From JACKFB01 sp041389525 (GTDB taxonomy: Bacteria; Myxococcota_A; UBA9042; PHBI01; JACKFB01), in NCBI GenBank assembly GCA_041389525.1, contig JAWKRR010000025.1, positions 33,401 through 97,400 of the forward strand: a stretch of 64,000 bases of DNA. The letters run 5' to 3'. This document shows, piece after piece, positions 43,606 through 52,900 of the stretch; positions within the stretch are counted from its first letter, which is position 1, and every line of letters starts with the position of its first letter. The notes under the pieces are model-generated. The model was not told the origin of the DNA, searched no databases, and saw only the letters and a list, made by a program, of their open reading frames with translations. The translations under genes were made by a program, and so were the position numbers.

Positions 43606-44220
43606 CTACTCGCCGAAGACCTCGGCGTAGTCCGCCATCGCCGCCTTGACCACCGCGCGCGCGTGGGTCGCGTCGTAGAGCGTGCGCACCTCGATCTGCG
43701 CCCGCGCTTCCCCGGGGACCATCTTGTAAGTCGAGAAGTAGTGCCGCAATCGCTCGATGAGCACGGGCGGCAGCTCGCTGACGTCCCCGACGTTGCCCCA
43801 GACGTTGTCGCCTTCGAGGACCGCGATGATCTTGTCGTCCGCCTCGCCCCGGTCGAGCAGCTGAATGCCGCCCAGGACGCGCGCCTTCAGGATGATGTCG
43901 CCGCGATCGATGGCCCGCTCGCTCAGCACGCAGATGTCGAGCGGATCGGCGTCACCGCGCTCGGCCCCGGGGCACAAGGCGCCGACGCGCGCGCCGCAAT
44001 ACGTCCGCGGGATAAACCCGTAGAGGCTGGGCGGCTGCGAGCTGCTGCGTTGCGGCCGATCGACGCGCACGTAGCCCGTGATCTTGTCGACCTCATACTT
44101 GATGAGGTCGAAGGGCGTGATCTCGATGTAGGCCATGACCAGGCTGGGCGCATCGACGCCGGGATCAAGCCCGTGCCAGGGGTGCGGTCGCCAACGAAAA
44201 AACGGGGTAGGGAATGCCAT
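43606..44220 (-). CDS. inorganic pyrophosphatase (family I)
   Basis: A 204-residue soluble enzyme that splits pyrophosphate into two phosphates. The family I signature is visible as RGDADPLDICVL (the Asp-x-Asp-Pro-x-Asp metal site), plus GFIPRTYCG and EGDNVWGNVGDV. A region near residues 35-60 (ITPFDLIKYEVDKITGY) contains the usual substrate-binding Lys/Glu. Length is slightly above the bacterial type. The ATG at 44220 has no clear ribosome site. It is convergent with the large lipoprotein gene. Confidence 0.9.
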   Translation of the reverse strand: MAFPTPFFRWRPHPWHGLDPGVDAPSLVMAYIEITPFDLIKYEVDKITGYVRVDRPQRSSSQPPSLYGFIPRTYCGARVGALCPGAERGDADPLDICVLSERAIDRGDIILKARVLGGIQLLDRGEADDKIIAVLEGDNVWGNVGDVSELPPVLIERLRHYFSTYKMVPGEARAQIEVRTLYDATHARAVVKAAMADYAEVFGE

Positions 44221-44296
44221 GGGCGGGAGCCTATCCCCGACCTCGCGATCGTGCAGCAGCTTTTCGCAGGGTGGCGCCGCGAGGCTCGCGCGGCCC

Positions 44297-46882
44297 TTAG
44301 GGTCCCAGCTTCCCGCTGGCGCCCGGCCAGGCGTCGACGAGCAGCCAGACGCTGAGCGCCGCGGGCAGCGCGACCTCGCCGGCGTCGACGCGGACGGCGG
44401 CGAGCGTCCCGTCGGAGGCGGCCTCGGTCGTCGTGTCCGGCCCGTAGTCCAGCGGCACGGGGAGGCCGGTGGCGTCGTCGACCACGAGCAGGCCAAAGCT
44501 GTGGGCGTCGCGAAGGAGCTGCGAGCCGGTCACGCTCGCGAGGATCCCCTTGGCGGTACGGCTGAACACCACGTCGCCCACCCGCTTGCCCGGTCCGGTC
44601 AGCGGCTCGGCGGCTCGGCGCACCTCGACGGCACCGAAGGCCACGAGCTGATCGGTCTGCGGGCTGCAGAAGCCGAGATTCCGCAGAAACGGCCCAAAGA
44701 ACACGATACCGCCGCAATCGGCGACCACCGAGAGCGTCGCGGTGAGCGCGTCGGGGCGCACCGCCGGGTGGGCGGCCGCCAGCCAGAAGCGGTCGAAGCC
44801 AAGCGTCGCTCCCATGGCCTCCAGGCTGAAGCCGCCGTCGCTGGTGAAGGTCGTGAAGCCATCAGCGGCGTCGCGGATGCGAATCGGGAAGGTCGAGCGC
44901 GTGGCCGGGTCCGACAGCACCGTGCCGCTGGCCGGGTCGAAGCGCCGCCCGACCATCCAGCCGAGCACGCCCGCGCCGGTCTCCGCCACCACCCCGATCC
45001 GGTAGTGCAGCGAGTCGAACCCGATCTGATTGTAGCTGGGCAGGATCGTCGGCAGGGGTGCTGCCAGCCGCGCCAGGTCAAAGGCCGTCGCGCCGTCGCC
45101 CGCAGCGGCCGGCACCCGCAGCGGCTCGGCCGCGATCGGGTCGGTCAGCTTGAACGCGAAGCTGCGGCTGAAGCTCCCGCCCGGGCTGCCGCCCTTCATC
45201 ACCAGCCCCTCGCGCTCGGGGTCGACCAGGTAGTCGCCGGCGACGCTCAAGGTCACCGTCCCCTCGGCGTCGGTCGCGAATCCGCTGCTGGGAACGACCG
45301 AAACGAAGCGCCGGTCCGCGGAAACGTCGACCAGCAGGTCGACCTCGGGGGTGATCGTCACCTTCAGCGCGGCGGCGTCGATGAGCGCCAGGCGCGTGTC
45401 GCCGGATTCGCGCACGTAGAGCGAGAACGCCAAGGGTTGGTGCGGGTCGATCCGCTCCGGTGGCGCGTCCAGTGGGCTGCCGAAGTGCGTGGTGTAGAGC
45501 ACGAAGGCCCCGTCGCTCGGCAGATCCTCAGCCGGGCCTAGGGTGCAGCGGCCATCCGACGCGCTGGCCGGCCGCAGGCAGTAGTCATAGGGCACCGAGA
45601 AGATCTCGCCCGACTCGCCGGCGATGACCACCGCCTCCGGCCCCAGGGCTGGCGAGCTGTTCAGGTCGTTTCGGTCACCGGCGATGAGCCGCATCGCGTA
45701 CCGCAGCCGCCCGTCCGGCTCGAGCACGAAGAGGCGCCCCTCGCCCGAGCCCACGTAGATCCGGTCGTTGCCGTCGATGGCAGGCGACGAGCGGATGGGC
45801 TCCCGCGTGTCGAAGCTCCAGACCGGCGCGCCGGTGTCGGGGTCGAGGGCCCAGATCGTCCCGTCCGCGCCTGGCTGAATCAGCACGCCGGTCGAGAGCT
45901 CGGCCGGGCTGGCGTAGATGTGGTCGCGCAGGCCGCGAGACCAAAGGACCGTACCGTCAGCCGCGTCAAAGGCGCGCACATAGCCGTCGAACCCGCCCAA
46001 GATCAGCTTGCCGTCCGCGGTCAGCAGCGGGCTGGCGGCGATGGTGCCGAGGGTCGACGCGCTCCACAGCGACCCACCCGCCGCGTCGATGGCGAAGACG
46101 TTGTCGCCGAGGATCGGCAGGAGGTTGTTGTTGCCGACGTAGAGCGCGCCGGTCGCGACGTCGACAGCCGGCAGCGACCAGGTCTGCTCGGGCATGGTGA
46201 AGGCCCAGCGCACCGTGCCGGCGTCGCGGTCGATGGCGTAGATGCGCCAGTTGTCGTTGGGCACCAAGAGCGTCCCGTCGGGCCCCAGGGCGACGTTGCC
46301 CTCGAACCAGCGGATGAAGGCGCCCGTCTCCGCTGGGTCGTCGGCTTCGTAGGTCCAGACCTCCGCGCCCGTCGCTGCGTCCCGCGCGTAGAGCCGCCCG
46401 TCCCCGGACCCGAAGTAGACGCGGCCCTTGTCGTCCAGCAGCCCCGCCGAGTCGATGATCTCCCCCGTCGTCACCGACCAGCGCTCGACCCCGTCGCGGT
46501 CGATGGCGTGAAAGACCCCCGACGCCGACCCGATGTAGGCCGTGCCCTCGCCATCGATGACCGCGGACGAGAAGATCCCCTTGCCGGTCGGAAAGCGCCA
46601 CGGCGCGCGCTCGCTCGCCGCCGCCGGGATGGGCGCGCGACCGTCTTGGCGCGCAGTGCGCCGAAACTTCGGCCACGGGCTGCTCGGCGAGAGCGGCACG
46701 CCGTAGTCAAAGCGGCTGGGCGTCGCCGGCCCGTCGTCCGCCACATCTGAGGCGGCGTCAGCGGAATCCGCGAGGTCTGAGACGTCCGCCCGCCCGTCCG
46801 CGCTCCCATCCGAGCCGCCGCCGCAGGCGAGCAGCGCGACCGCGAGCGCCGCCCAAAGCCACGGGTTCAGGCCACGACGCAT
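44297..46882 (-). CDS. PQQ-type beta-propeller lipoprotein
   Basis: An 861-residue lipoprotein (lipobox LLAC) with an Asp/Ala-rich linker (about 25-55). Residues ~70-430 form a beta-propeller with repeats of the type YIGSASGVFHAIDRDGVERW, YFGSGDGRLYARDAATGAEVW and YVGSGEGRLFVLEPDGRLRY, as in the PQQ-like/BamB fold but without any dehydrogenase active site. The C-terminal half is beta-rich and unrecognised. The ATG at 46882 has GGAGGG 6 nt upstream. It may be a scaffold or a ligand sensor on the cell surface. Confidence 0.78.
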   Translation of the reverse strand: MRRGLNPWLWAALAVALLACGGGSDGSADGRADVSDLADSADAASDVADDGPATPSRFDYGVPLSPSSPWPKFRRTARQDGRAPIPAAASERAPWRFPTGKGIFSSAVIDGEGTAYIGSASGVFHAIDRDGVERWSVTTGEIIDSAGLLDDKGRVYFGSGDGRLYARDAATGAEVWTYEADDPAETGAFIRWFEGNVALGPDGTLLVPNDNWRIYAIDRDAGTVRWAFTMPEQTWSLPAVDVATGALYVGNNNLLPILGDNVFAIDAAGGSLWSASTLGTIAASPLLTADGKLILGGFDGYVRAFDAADGTVLWSRGLRDHIYASPAELSTGVLIQPGADGTIWALDPDTGAPVWSFDTREPIRSSPAIDGNDRIYVGSGEGRLFVLEPDGRLRYAMRLIAGDRNDLNSSPALGPEAVVIAGESGEIFSVPYDYCLRPASASDGRCTLGPAEDLPSDGAFVLYTTHFGSPLDAPPERIDPHQPLAFSLYVRESGDTRLALIDAAALKVTITPEVDLLVDVSADRRFVSVVPSSGFATDAEGTVTLSVAGDYLVDPEREGLVMKGGSPGGSFSRSFAFKLTDPIAAEPLRVPAAAGDGATAFDLARLAAPLPTILPSYNQIGFDSLHYRIGVVAETGAGVLGWMVGRRFDPASGTVLSDPATRSTFPIRIRDAADGFTTFTSDGGFSLEAMGATLGFDRFWLAAAHPAVRPDALTATLSVVADCGGIVFFGPFLRNLGFCSPQTDQLVAFGAVEVRRAAEPLTGPGKRVGDVVFSRTAKGILASVTGSQLLRDAHSFGLLVVDDATGLPVPLDYGPDTTTEAASDGTLAAVRVDAGEVALPAALSVWLLVDAWPGASGKLGP

Positions 46883-47283
46883 CTGCCACCCTCCGTCCGG
46901 GTCGCGATGCTACACCATCTGCCACGCGCCAAGCGCTGACGACGGCGCCCACGCCGCGAGCGCATGGGCGCGAGGCGAAGCGCACCCGCAGGCACGCCCC
47001 GCCCCGCCACAATGGCCGAGGGGAGCGACCGACCGCTCGCGCGACCGACCACTCCCCCCGGACGACGCTCCCCCCTGACGCGAGAACTTCGACTGGGTCG
47101 CCAGAGCCGCCTCGAACCCACGCGGGTGCGGCGGCTGCGGCGCGATGTCTGGCTTCGGTCCGCGGCGACTCTGAGCCGCTGGGCCGATGCTAGACTTATC
47201 GGCGCGGTGGTCCCGGCCATTGAGCGAAATCTCGCGGGCAGCGCATTTCTGGCCTCCGACCCGCGCGCTGACACACGCAGACC
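46883..47283. other. 401-bp intergenic region without a recognised gene
   Basis: It lies between the end of ppc and the start of the propeller gene, both on the minus strand. No convincing coding frame or RNA gene was found. A 10-bp direct repeat, GCGACCGACC, occurs at 47025-47034 and 47041-47050 inside a GGGGAG/CTCCCC inverted pair; it could be an operator for the propeller gene, 140 bp downstream, but support is weak. Confidence 0.4.
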
Positions 47284-49926
47284 TCAGCCCGTGTTGCGCA
47301 TCCCGGCGGCGATCCCGTTGACGGTCACCCACAGCACGTCGGCCAGGGTGTCGTCCCCAGCGCGGATGCGGCGCAGGATCTCGGCCTGGAGGATGTTCAG
47401 CGGGTCGACGTATGGGTTTCGGACGTCGACGGAGCGGCGCAGCGTCGGGTTTTGCTCCAGCAGCTCGCGCTCGCCCATGACCTCGACGATCGCCTCCCGG
47501 GTGCCGGCGAGCAGCGCGCGCAGCGACTCCCCGAGCGGCGCCAACTCCGCCGGGCAGAGCAGCCGCTCGTAGCGGGCGTGGATGTTGGGAGCGGTCTTCG
47601 CGACGACCATCTCGACCAGGGAGAGCTGGGTCCGGAAGTAGGGCCACTGGCTCGCCGCTTCGAGCAGCGTGGCGCGGTCAGGCCCGTCCAGCGCGGCCCG
47701 CAGCGCGGCGCCGACCCCGAGCCACGACGGCAAGAGCAAGCGCGTCTGGGTCCACGCGAACACCCAGGGGATGGCGCGCAAGGACTCCACACCGCCACCC
47801 GCGCGTCGCCGAGCCGGCCGGCTGCCGATGTTCAGGCCGCCAAGCTCCGGCTCCGGGGTGACCGACCGGAAATACGGCACAAACTGAGGATCGTGGCGGA
47901 CAACGCCGCGGTAGGTCGCTTTGGCGGTCTCCGAGAGCCGCTCCATCAGCGCGCGATAGGCGGGCTTCGGCCCTGGCGGCGGCCGCAGGTTGGCCTCGGC
48001 GACCGCGGTCAGCATCAGCTCCAGGCTGCGCATGGCGATGTCCGCGAGGCCGTACTTGGCCTGGATGACCTCGCCCTGCTCCGTCAGCCGCATCGAGCGC
48101 CCCACCGTGCCGGGCGGGAGCGCGCTGATCGCCTTGTGCGCCGGCCCGCCACCGCGCCCGACCGTCCCGCCGCGCCCGTGAAAGAGCGTCAGCGTGACCC
48201 CGCGCTGCTGGCACGCCTGGAGCATCGCCTCCTGGGCCTGATAGAGCGCCCAGCTGGCCGCCAGCAGCCCGGTGTCCTTGGCCGAATCGGAGTAGCCGAT
48301 CATCACCTCGACCGCGCCGGCTGCGCGCTCGAGGTACCACGGCAGGTCCAGCAGCCGCCCGACGGCCGCGCCCGCGCCTTCGAGGTCGCTGAGGGTCTCG
48401 AAGAGGGGCACGACGCGCAGCGGCCGCGGCACGCGCGCCTCACGCTGGAGCAGCTCGACCGCCAGCACGTCCGACGGCGAGGTCGCCATGGAGATGACGT
48501 AGGCGCCCAGAGAACCCTCGGGCTGTGATGCGATGACCGCGAAGGTGTCGAGCACGTCGCGGGCGCCGTCGCTGCAGGCGAGATCCGCCGGGATCAGCGG
48601 CCGCCGGCTCGACAGCTCGCGGACGAGGAACTCCTGGCGCTCGGTCTCGCTCCACGCGGCGTACGAACCCAGGCCCAGCTCCTGGGTGACGGCGTCCAGC
48701 ACCTCGGTGTGTCGGTCGGCCTCCTGGCGGATGTCGATGCGCACCAGGGTCAGCCCAAAAACGTCGATGCGCCTTAGCAGATCGAGCAGTCGCCCCTCGG
48801 CCACCAGCCCCGCGCCGACCTCGTGAAGCGACCGCCACGCCAGCATCAGCGGCGCTCGCAGCTCGTCGCTGGTGAGGTAGGGCTCGCCGTCGGGGGTCGG
48901 CGTGCGGTGGACGATGGCCTCGGCGTGGCGCCGCGTGACGTCGAGGCGGTCGCGCACGCCCCGCAGCAGCTCGCGATACGGCTCGCGCCCCTCGCCGACC
49001 TCGGCGCGCAGCTCGGCCGACGCGGGCTCGATCGCCAGCTCGGCGCGCAGGCGGTCCACCTCGCGCCAGTAGAGGTCCGCGGCCATCCAGCGCGCCAACC
49101 CACAGACCCGGCGCGTCGCGTCGGGCGTCACGTTGGGGTTGCCGTCGCGGTCGCCGCCCATCCACGAGCCGAACCGAATCGGCGCGGTCCCCAGCGGCAG
49201 CCCGGCGCCGGTGTGCCGCGACAGCGCGTCGTCAAGCCCACGGGCGAAGCGCGGGATCGTGTCCCACAGCGTCTGCTCGAAGATCAGCAGCCCCGCGTTG
49301 GCCTCCTCGACCACCGTCGGCCGCCGCCGCAAGATCTCGTCGGTGTGCCAGATCCCGGCGATCTCGCGTCGCAGCTCGCTCTCGGTGGTTCGCCGCTCCT
49401 GGGGCGTCCGGTCGGGCTGGTCGGCCTCGCTGAGCAACGCCGCGACATGATTGTGCTTCTGCAGCAGCGTCCGCCGGTTCACTTCGGTCGGGTGCGCCGT
49501 GAGCACCAGCTCGATGCGGGTGTCGCAGACCAGCTCGCGCAGCGCCTCCGGCGTGACGCCCGCGGCCAGCAGGCGGGAGAACCCGTCCTCGATCGAGCCG
49601 CGCTGCGGTGCACCATCGGGCGCCCGCAAGTAGTCGCGGCGCCTACGGATTCGGTGATGCTGCTCTGCAATGTTCGCGAGGCTCAGGAAGTGCGAGAAGG
49701 CGCGGGCCACCGGCAGCGCCTCCGCGTCCGACATCGCGGTCAGGATGGCCGTCAGCTCGTCCTCGGCCGCGCTGTCGCCGGCGCGCGCACGCTTGGAGAG
49801 CCGCCGCACGCGCTCGACCGCCTCGAAGCAGGCCGCGCCCTCGGCCCCGCGCACCGTGTCGCCCAGCATCTCGCCGAGCTCGCGTACGTCATCGCGCAGT
49901 GGCTGGTGGGGGTCCGGCGCCGTCAC
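47284..49926 (-). CDS. ppc: phosphoenolpyruvate carboxylase
   Basis: An 880-residue enzyme fixing bicarbonate onto PEP to give oxaloacetate. Motifs: LTAHPTEVNRRT (near residue 140), GSWMGGDRDGNPNVT, IGYSDSAKDTGLLAASW (near residue 540), FHGRGGTVGRGGGP (near residue 580), and the end GMRNTG. Full length. The start is GTG at 49926, overlapping the stop of the EF-G-like gene (GTGA), so the two are co-translated, an unusual pairing. Confidence 0.97.
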   Translation of the reverse strand: MTAPDPHQPLRDDVRELGEMLGDTVRGAEGAACFEAVERVRRLSKRARAGDSAAEDELTAILTAMSDAEALPVARAFSHFLSLANIAEQHHRIRRRRDYLRAPDGAPQRGSIEDGFSRLLAAGVTPEALRELVCDTRIELVLTAHPTEVNRRTLLQKHNHVAALLSEADQPDRTPQERRTTESELRREIAGIWHTDEILRRRPTVVEEANAGLLIFEQTLWDTIPRFARGLDDALSRHTGAGLPLGTAPIRFGSWMGGDRDGNPNVTPDATRRVCGLARWMAADLYWREVDRLRAELAIEPASAELRAEVGEGREPYRELLRGVRDRLDVTRRHAEAIVHRTPTPDGEPYLTSDELRAPLMLAWRSLHEVGAGLVAEGRLLDLLRRIDVFGLTLVRIDIRQEADRHTEVLDAVTQELGLGSYAAWSETERQEFLVRELSSRRPLIPADLACSDGARDVLDTFAVIASQPEGSLGAYVISMATSPSDVLAVELLQREARVPRPLRVVPLFETLSDLEGAGAAVGRLLDLPWYLERAAGAVEVMIGYSDSAKDTGLLAASWALYQAQEAMLQACQQRGVTLTLFHGRGGTVGRGGGPAHKAISALPPGTVGRSMRLTEQGEVIQAKYGLADIAMRSLELMLTAVAEANLRPPPGPKPAYRALMERLSETAKATYRGVVRHDPQFVPYFRSVTPEPELGGLNIGSRPARRRAGGGVESLRAIPWVFAWTQTRLLLPSWLGVGAALRAALDGPDRATLLEAASQWPYFRTQLSLVEMVVAKTAPNIHARYERLLCPAELAPLGESLRALLAGTREAIVEVMGERELLEQNPTLRRSVDVRNPYVDPLNILQAEILRRIRAGDDTLADVLWVTVNGIAAGMRNTG

Positions 49927-52016
49927 GAGTGCGACATGGAGGTCGGTCGTTCTTTCACAATCTTCTCCGCGATGTGCGCCGGCACCTCCTCGTAAGCGAA
50001 GTGCCGCCGCGTGTGGTGCCCGCGTCCGTGGGTCATCTGCCGAAGCGCGGCCGCGTAGCCCAAGAGCTCGGCCTGGGGGACCACCGCCTTCAGCACCGAG
50101 GTCGCCCCCAGCGCGTCCATGCCCACGACGCGCCCGCGACGATGGCTGATGTCGCCCGTCACGTCACCTACCGCCTCGTTGGGAATCGAGATCTCGACCT
50201 CCATCACCGGCTCCAGCAGGTAGGGGTCCGCCTCGGCCGCCGCCTTCTGAAAGGCCAGCGATCCCGCGATCTTAAACGCCAGCTCGCTCGAGTCGACCGC
50301 GTGGTGACTGCCGTCGGTGCAGGTCGCCACGAAATCGACGAGCGGATAGCCCGCCAGCACACCCCGCTCGCTCGCGTCCTGGATTCCCGCGTCCACGGCC
50401 GGGATGTACTTGCTGGGGATGGCCCCGCCGACCACCCGGTTCTCGAACCGGTAGATCTCGCCTCGCGGCAGCGGCTCAAGCGTGACGTGGCAGTCGCCGA
50501 ACTGCCCGCGGCCGCCCGACTGCTTCTTGTGCCGCCCCTGAGCGCTCGCCCGCCGCCGAATCGTCTCCCGATACGCGACCTTCGGCGCCTCGGTGGCGAC
50601 CCTCACGTGAAAGCGCCGCTCCAGCCGCTCGACCTGCACCTGCAAGTGCAGATCGCCCAGCCCCCACGCGATGGTCTGCCGCAACTCCGAGTCGAACTCG
50701 GTCACGAAGGTCGGCTCCTCGCCGGACAGCTTCGCCAGCGCCTCGCCCAGCTTGTCCTCGTCTTTGCGGTCGACGCCGAAGATCGCGATGCGCGTGTCCG
50801 GCGCCGGGAACTCGACGCCCGCCACGTGCAGCTCGCGCTTCGCCGAGCACAGCGTGTGGTTGGTGCGCACGGACTTCAGCTTCGCCACGACCCCGATGTC
50901 GCCCGCGTGCAGCCGCGCCACCTCGTGCCGCTTCTGCCCCACCGGCGCCGAGATGTGGCCCAGCTTCTCGGACTTGCCGCTGTCGGGGTCGATGACCTCC
51001 TGACCGTTCTCCAAACAGCCCGAGATCACTTTGAAATAGCTGAGGTCCCCCACATGGGCCTCGCTGCTGGTCTTGAACACCAGCGCCGCGAGCGGACCGG
51101 CGTCATCGGCCCGTAGTCGCACCTCGCGCCCCTCACCGTCCCGCGCGATCTCGGGCGCCGCCTCCGCGGGCGACGGCAACAGCTCCACCATCTTGTTGAG
51201 CAACGCCCGCATCCCGTAGCCCAGCATCGCCGACCCACAGAACGCCGGCACCACCTCGCCGTGCCGCATCGCCTTCGCCATGGCGGCGATCGCCTCGTCC
51301 CGTGTGATCTCGCCGCCGTCCAGGTAGCGCTCCAGCAGCGCCTCGTCGGTGGTCGCCACGGTCTCCATCAGCTCGGTGCGCCAACGCTCGTACGTCCCCT
51401 GATGCTCCGCCGGGATCTCCACCTCGTCGTAGTCGCCGGCCCCGCTGCCGCGCTCGTACAGGTGCGCCTTCCCGCTAAACAGGTTGATGATGCCGTGGAA
51501 ATCGGAGCCCTGCCCGATGGGGATCTCCACCGGGATCACCGCCCCCGCCAGCCGCTCCTTCACGCTGCGCCACGCGGTCTCGAAGTCCGCCCCGTCGCGG
51601 TCCATCTTCGAGATGAACGCGATGCGCGGCAGCCTCCGCGCGTTCAGCCGCTGCCACGCCTCGATGGTCCCCAGCCCCACGCCCGAGCGCGCCCCGACCA
51701 CCACCACCGCCGCGTCGGCCACGCGCAGCCCGGCCGCCAGATCACCCGCGAAGTCCACGAACCCGGGCGTGTCGATGAGGTTCAGCTTGGCCCCCATCCA
51801 CTCGGTCGCCACGGGCGTGCAGACCATCGACATGCCGTGCGCCAGCTCGTCCTCGCGATAACAGCTGACCGTCGCGTCGCCCGGCCCGGCCCGGCGCGTG
51901 TGGCTGCCCCCGACGAAGCTCAGCGCGTCGATCAGCGTCGACTTACCGGCGCGCGAGTGGCCCACGATGGCGACGTTGCGGATGCGCTCAGTCGAATAGT
52001 CCTTCCCTGTGACCAT
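49923..52016 (-). CDS. EF-G-like translational GTPase (FusA2-type)
   Basis: A 697-residue protein with all EF-G domains. G1 GHSRAGKST (residues 19-27), G3 DTPGFVDFAG, and G4 SKMDRDG are intact. The switch I region reads HGMSMVCTP instead of the canonical RGITI-type sequence, placing it with EF-G2-like paralogues rather than the housekeeping EF-G. Such paralogues work in ribosome recycling or stress translation, or have unclear roles. The ATG at 52016 follows GGGGGGA with 6 nt spacing. No other ribosomal genes are near, also unlike housekeeping fusA. Confidence 0.88.
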   Translation of the reverse strand: MVTGKDYSTERIRNVAIVGHSRAGKSTLIDALSFVGGSHTRRAGPGDATVSCYREDELAHGMSMVCTPVATEWMGAKLNLIDTPGFVDFAGDLAAGLRVADAAVVVVGARSGVGLGTIEAWQRLNARRLPRIAFISKMDRDGADFETAWRSVKERLAGAVIPVEIPIGQGSDFHGIINLFSGKAHLYERGSGAGDYDEVEIPAEHQGTYERWRTELMETVATTDEALLERYLDGGEITRDEAIAAMAKAMRHGEVVPAFCGSAMLGYGMRALLNKMVELLPSPAEAAPEIARDGEGREVRLRADDAGPLAALVFKTSSEAHVGDLSYFKVISGCLENGQEVIDPDSGKSEKLGHISAPVGQKRHEVARLHAGDIGVVAKLKSVRTNHTLCSAKRELHVAGVEFPAPDTRIAIFGVDRKDEDKLGEALAKLSGEEPTFVTEFDSELRQTIAWGLGDLHLQVQVERLERRFHVRVATEAPKVAYRETIRRRASAQGRHKKQSGGRGQFGDCHVTLEPLPRGEIYRFENRVVGGAIPSKYIPAVDAGIQDASERGVLAGYPLVDFVATCTDGSHHAVDSSELAFKIAGSLAFQKAAAEADPYLLEPVMEVEISIPNEAVGDVTGDISHRRGRVVGMDALGATSVLKAVVPQAELLGYAAALRQMTHGRGHHTRRHFAYEEVPAHIAEKIVKERPTSMSHS

Positions 52017-52095
52017 GGGATTTCCCCCCTGGGTTCGGTACGACGTCGATTGTGTTGAGCACTGAAGAGACCAGATGGCGCAGCGACCGTAAAGG

Positions 52096-52797
52096 TCAGC
52101 GCTTCGTCGGGTCGTCGAGCAGCCAGGCCAGCCCGTCGCGCGTCGCCGCCGCGGCGCCCGAAGGCAGGACCTCGCCGTGCGTCGGGATCAGGCGCTCGAA
52201 TCCGGCGGCCAGCAGCGCCTCGAAGCTGGCTCGAAGCGCGTCCCGATCGCGGATCGCCAACCGAAAGATGCGGCTCATGCGCACGCCCCCGCTGGCCGCG
52301 GTCATCCGCAGATACGTGCGCTGCCACCAGCCCCACTCGGGCTTCTCGCGGAAGTTGAACAGGCAATCGGTGACGATCAGCGAGGCGCTCGGCGTGTGAA
52401 TGAACACCCACTCGTCGGCCATCGGCGCGCCGGCGATGTGGAAGGGCCGCAGCACGCCGCCCCACGCGGGATCGGCCTCGTCGGCGAGGGGCCGGTGAAT
52501 CGCCAGGTCCCGCCGCTTCTTGCTGAGGTTGTCCGGCGCGTGGAGCGTGGCGCCGGGGAAGCGGTCGAGCCAGCCCTGCACGTACAGGTGGTGAAAGCAG
52601 CTCGGCGCGACGATGTGCCGCAAGGTCCCCAGCGCCACCACCGCGTCCGCCAGCGCGTCGTTCACCGCGATGGGCGAGTGCATCCACAGGTCGCCCGACG
52701 GCAAGCGCACGACGGTCATCCGGCCGCCCAACGACACGCCCGCGACGCTGAAGGGGCCGGTCGCGACGTAGAGATCGGGGGCGATGACCTCAAGCAC
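52096..52797 (-). CDS. DUF4336-like metallo-beta-lactamase-fold protein
   Basis: A 233-residue protein similar in plan to DUF4336/MBL-fold proteins: an early strand VAGVSLGGRMTVVRLPSGDLWMHSP, then HIVAPSCFHHLYV where MBL enzymes have their metal-binding HxHxDH, and late SLIVTDCLFNF and RLIPTHGEVL. The full HxHxDH is not present, so metal binding is reduced or absent. The start is GTG at 52797 with GGAGGA 6 nt upstream. It lies divergent to the SDR gene. Function unknown. Confidence 0.65.
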   Translation of the reverse strand: MLEVIAPDLYVATGPFSVAGVSLGGRMTVVRLPSGDLWMHSPIAVNDALADAVVALGTLRHIVAPSCFHHLYVQGWLDRFPGATLHAPDNLSKKRRDLAIHRPLADEADPAWGGVLRPFHIAGAPMADEWVFIHTPSASLIVTDCLFNFREKPEWGWWQRTYLRMTAASGGVRMSRIFRLAIRDRDALRASFEALLAAGFERLIPTHGEVLPSGAAAATRDGLAWLLDDPTKR

Positions 52798-52900
52798 TTT
52801 GCGTCCTCCGCGGGTGGAATGCGGGCGATTCTAGCCCGACTGCTAGCCAGACCCAAGGTCAGCGGGCTGTGTTATGACGGCCCCTCGCGGAGGCATCAGC

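Noticed and set aside
47025..47050. GCGACCGACC direct repeat upstream of the propeller gene
   Set aside because: Only two low-complexity GC-rich copies; not enough to claim an operator.
47105..47130. tRNA-like T-arm (GGGTTCGAGG on the minus strand)
   Set aside because: The T-stem does not pair and no anticodon or acceptor stem can be drawn around it.
46883..47283. Small open frames on both strands in the gap after ppc
   Set aside because: They are Arg/Ala/Pro-rich readings typical of high-GC non-coding DNA, with no ribosome site or family resemblance.
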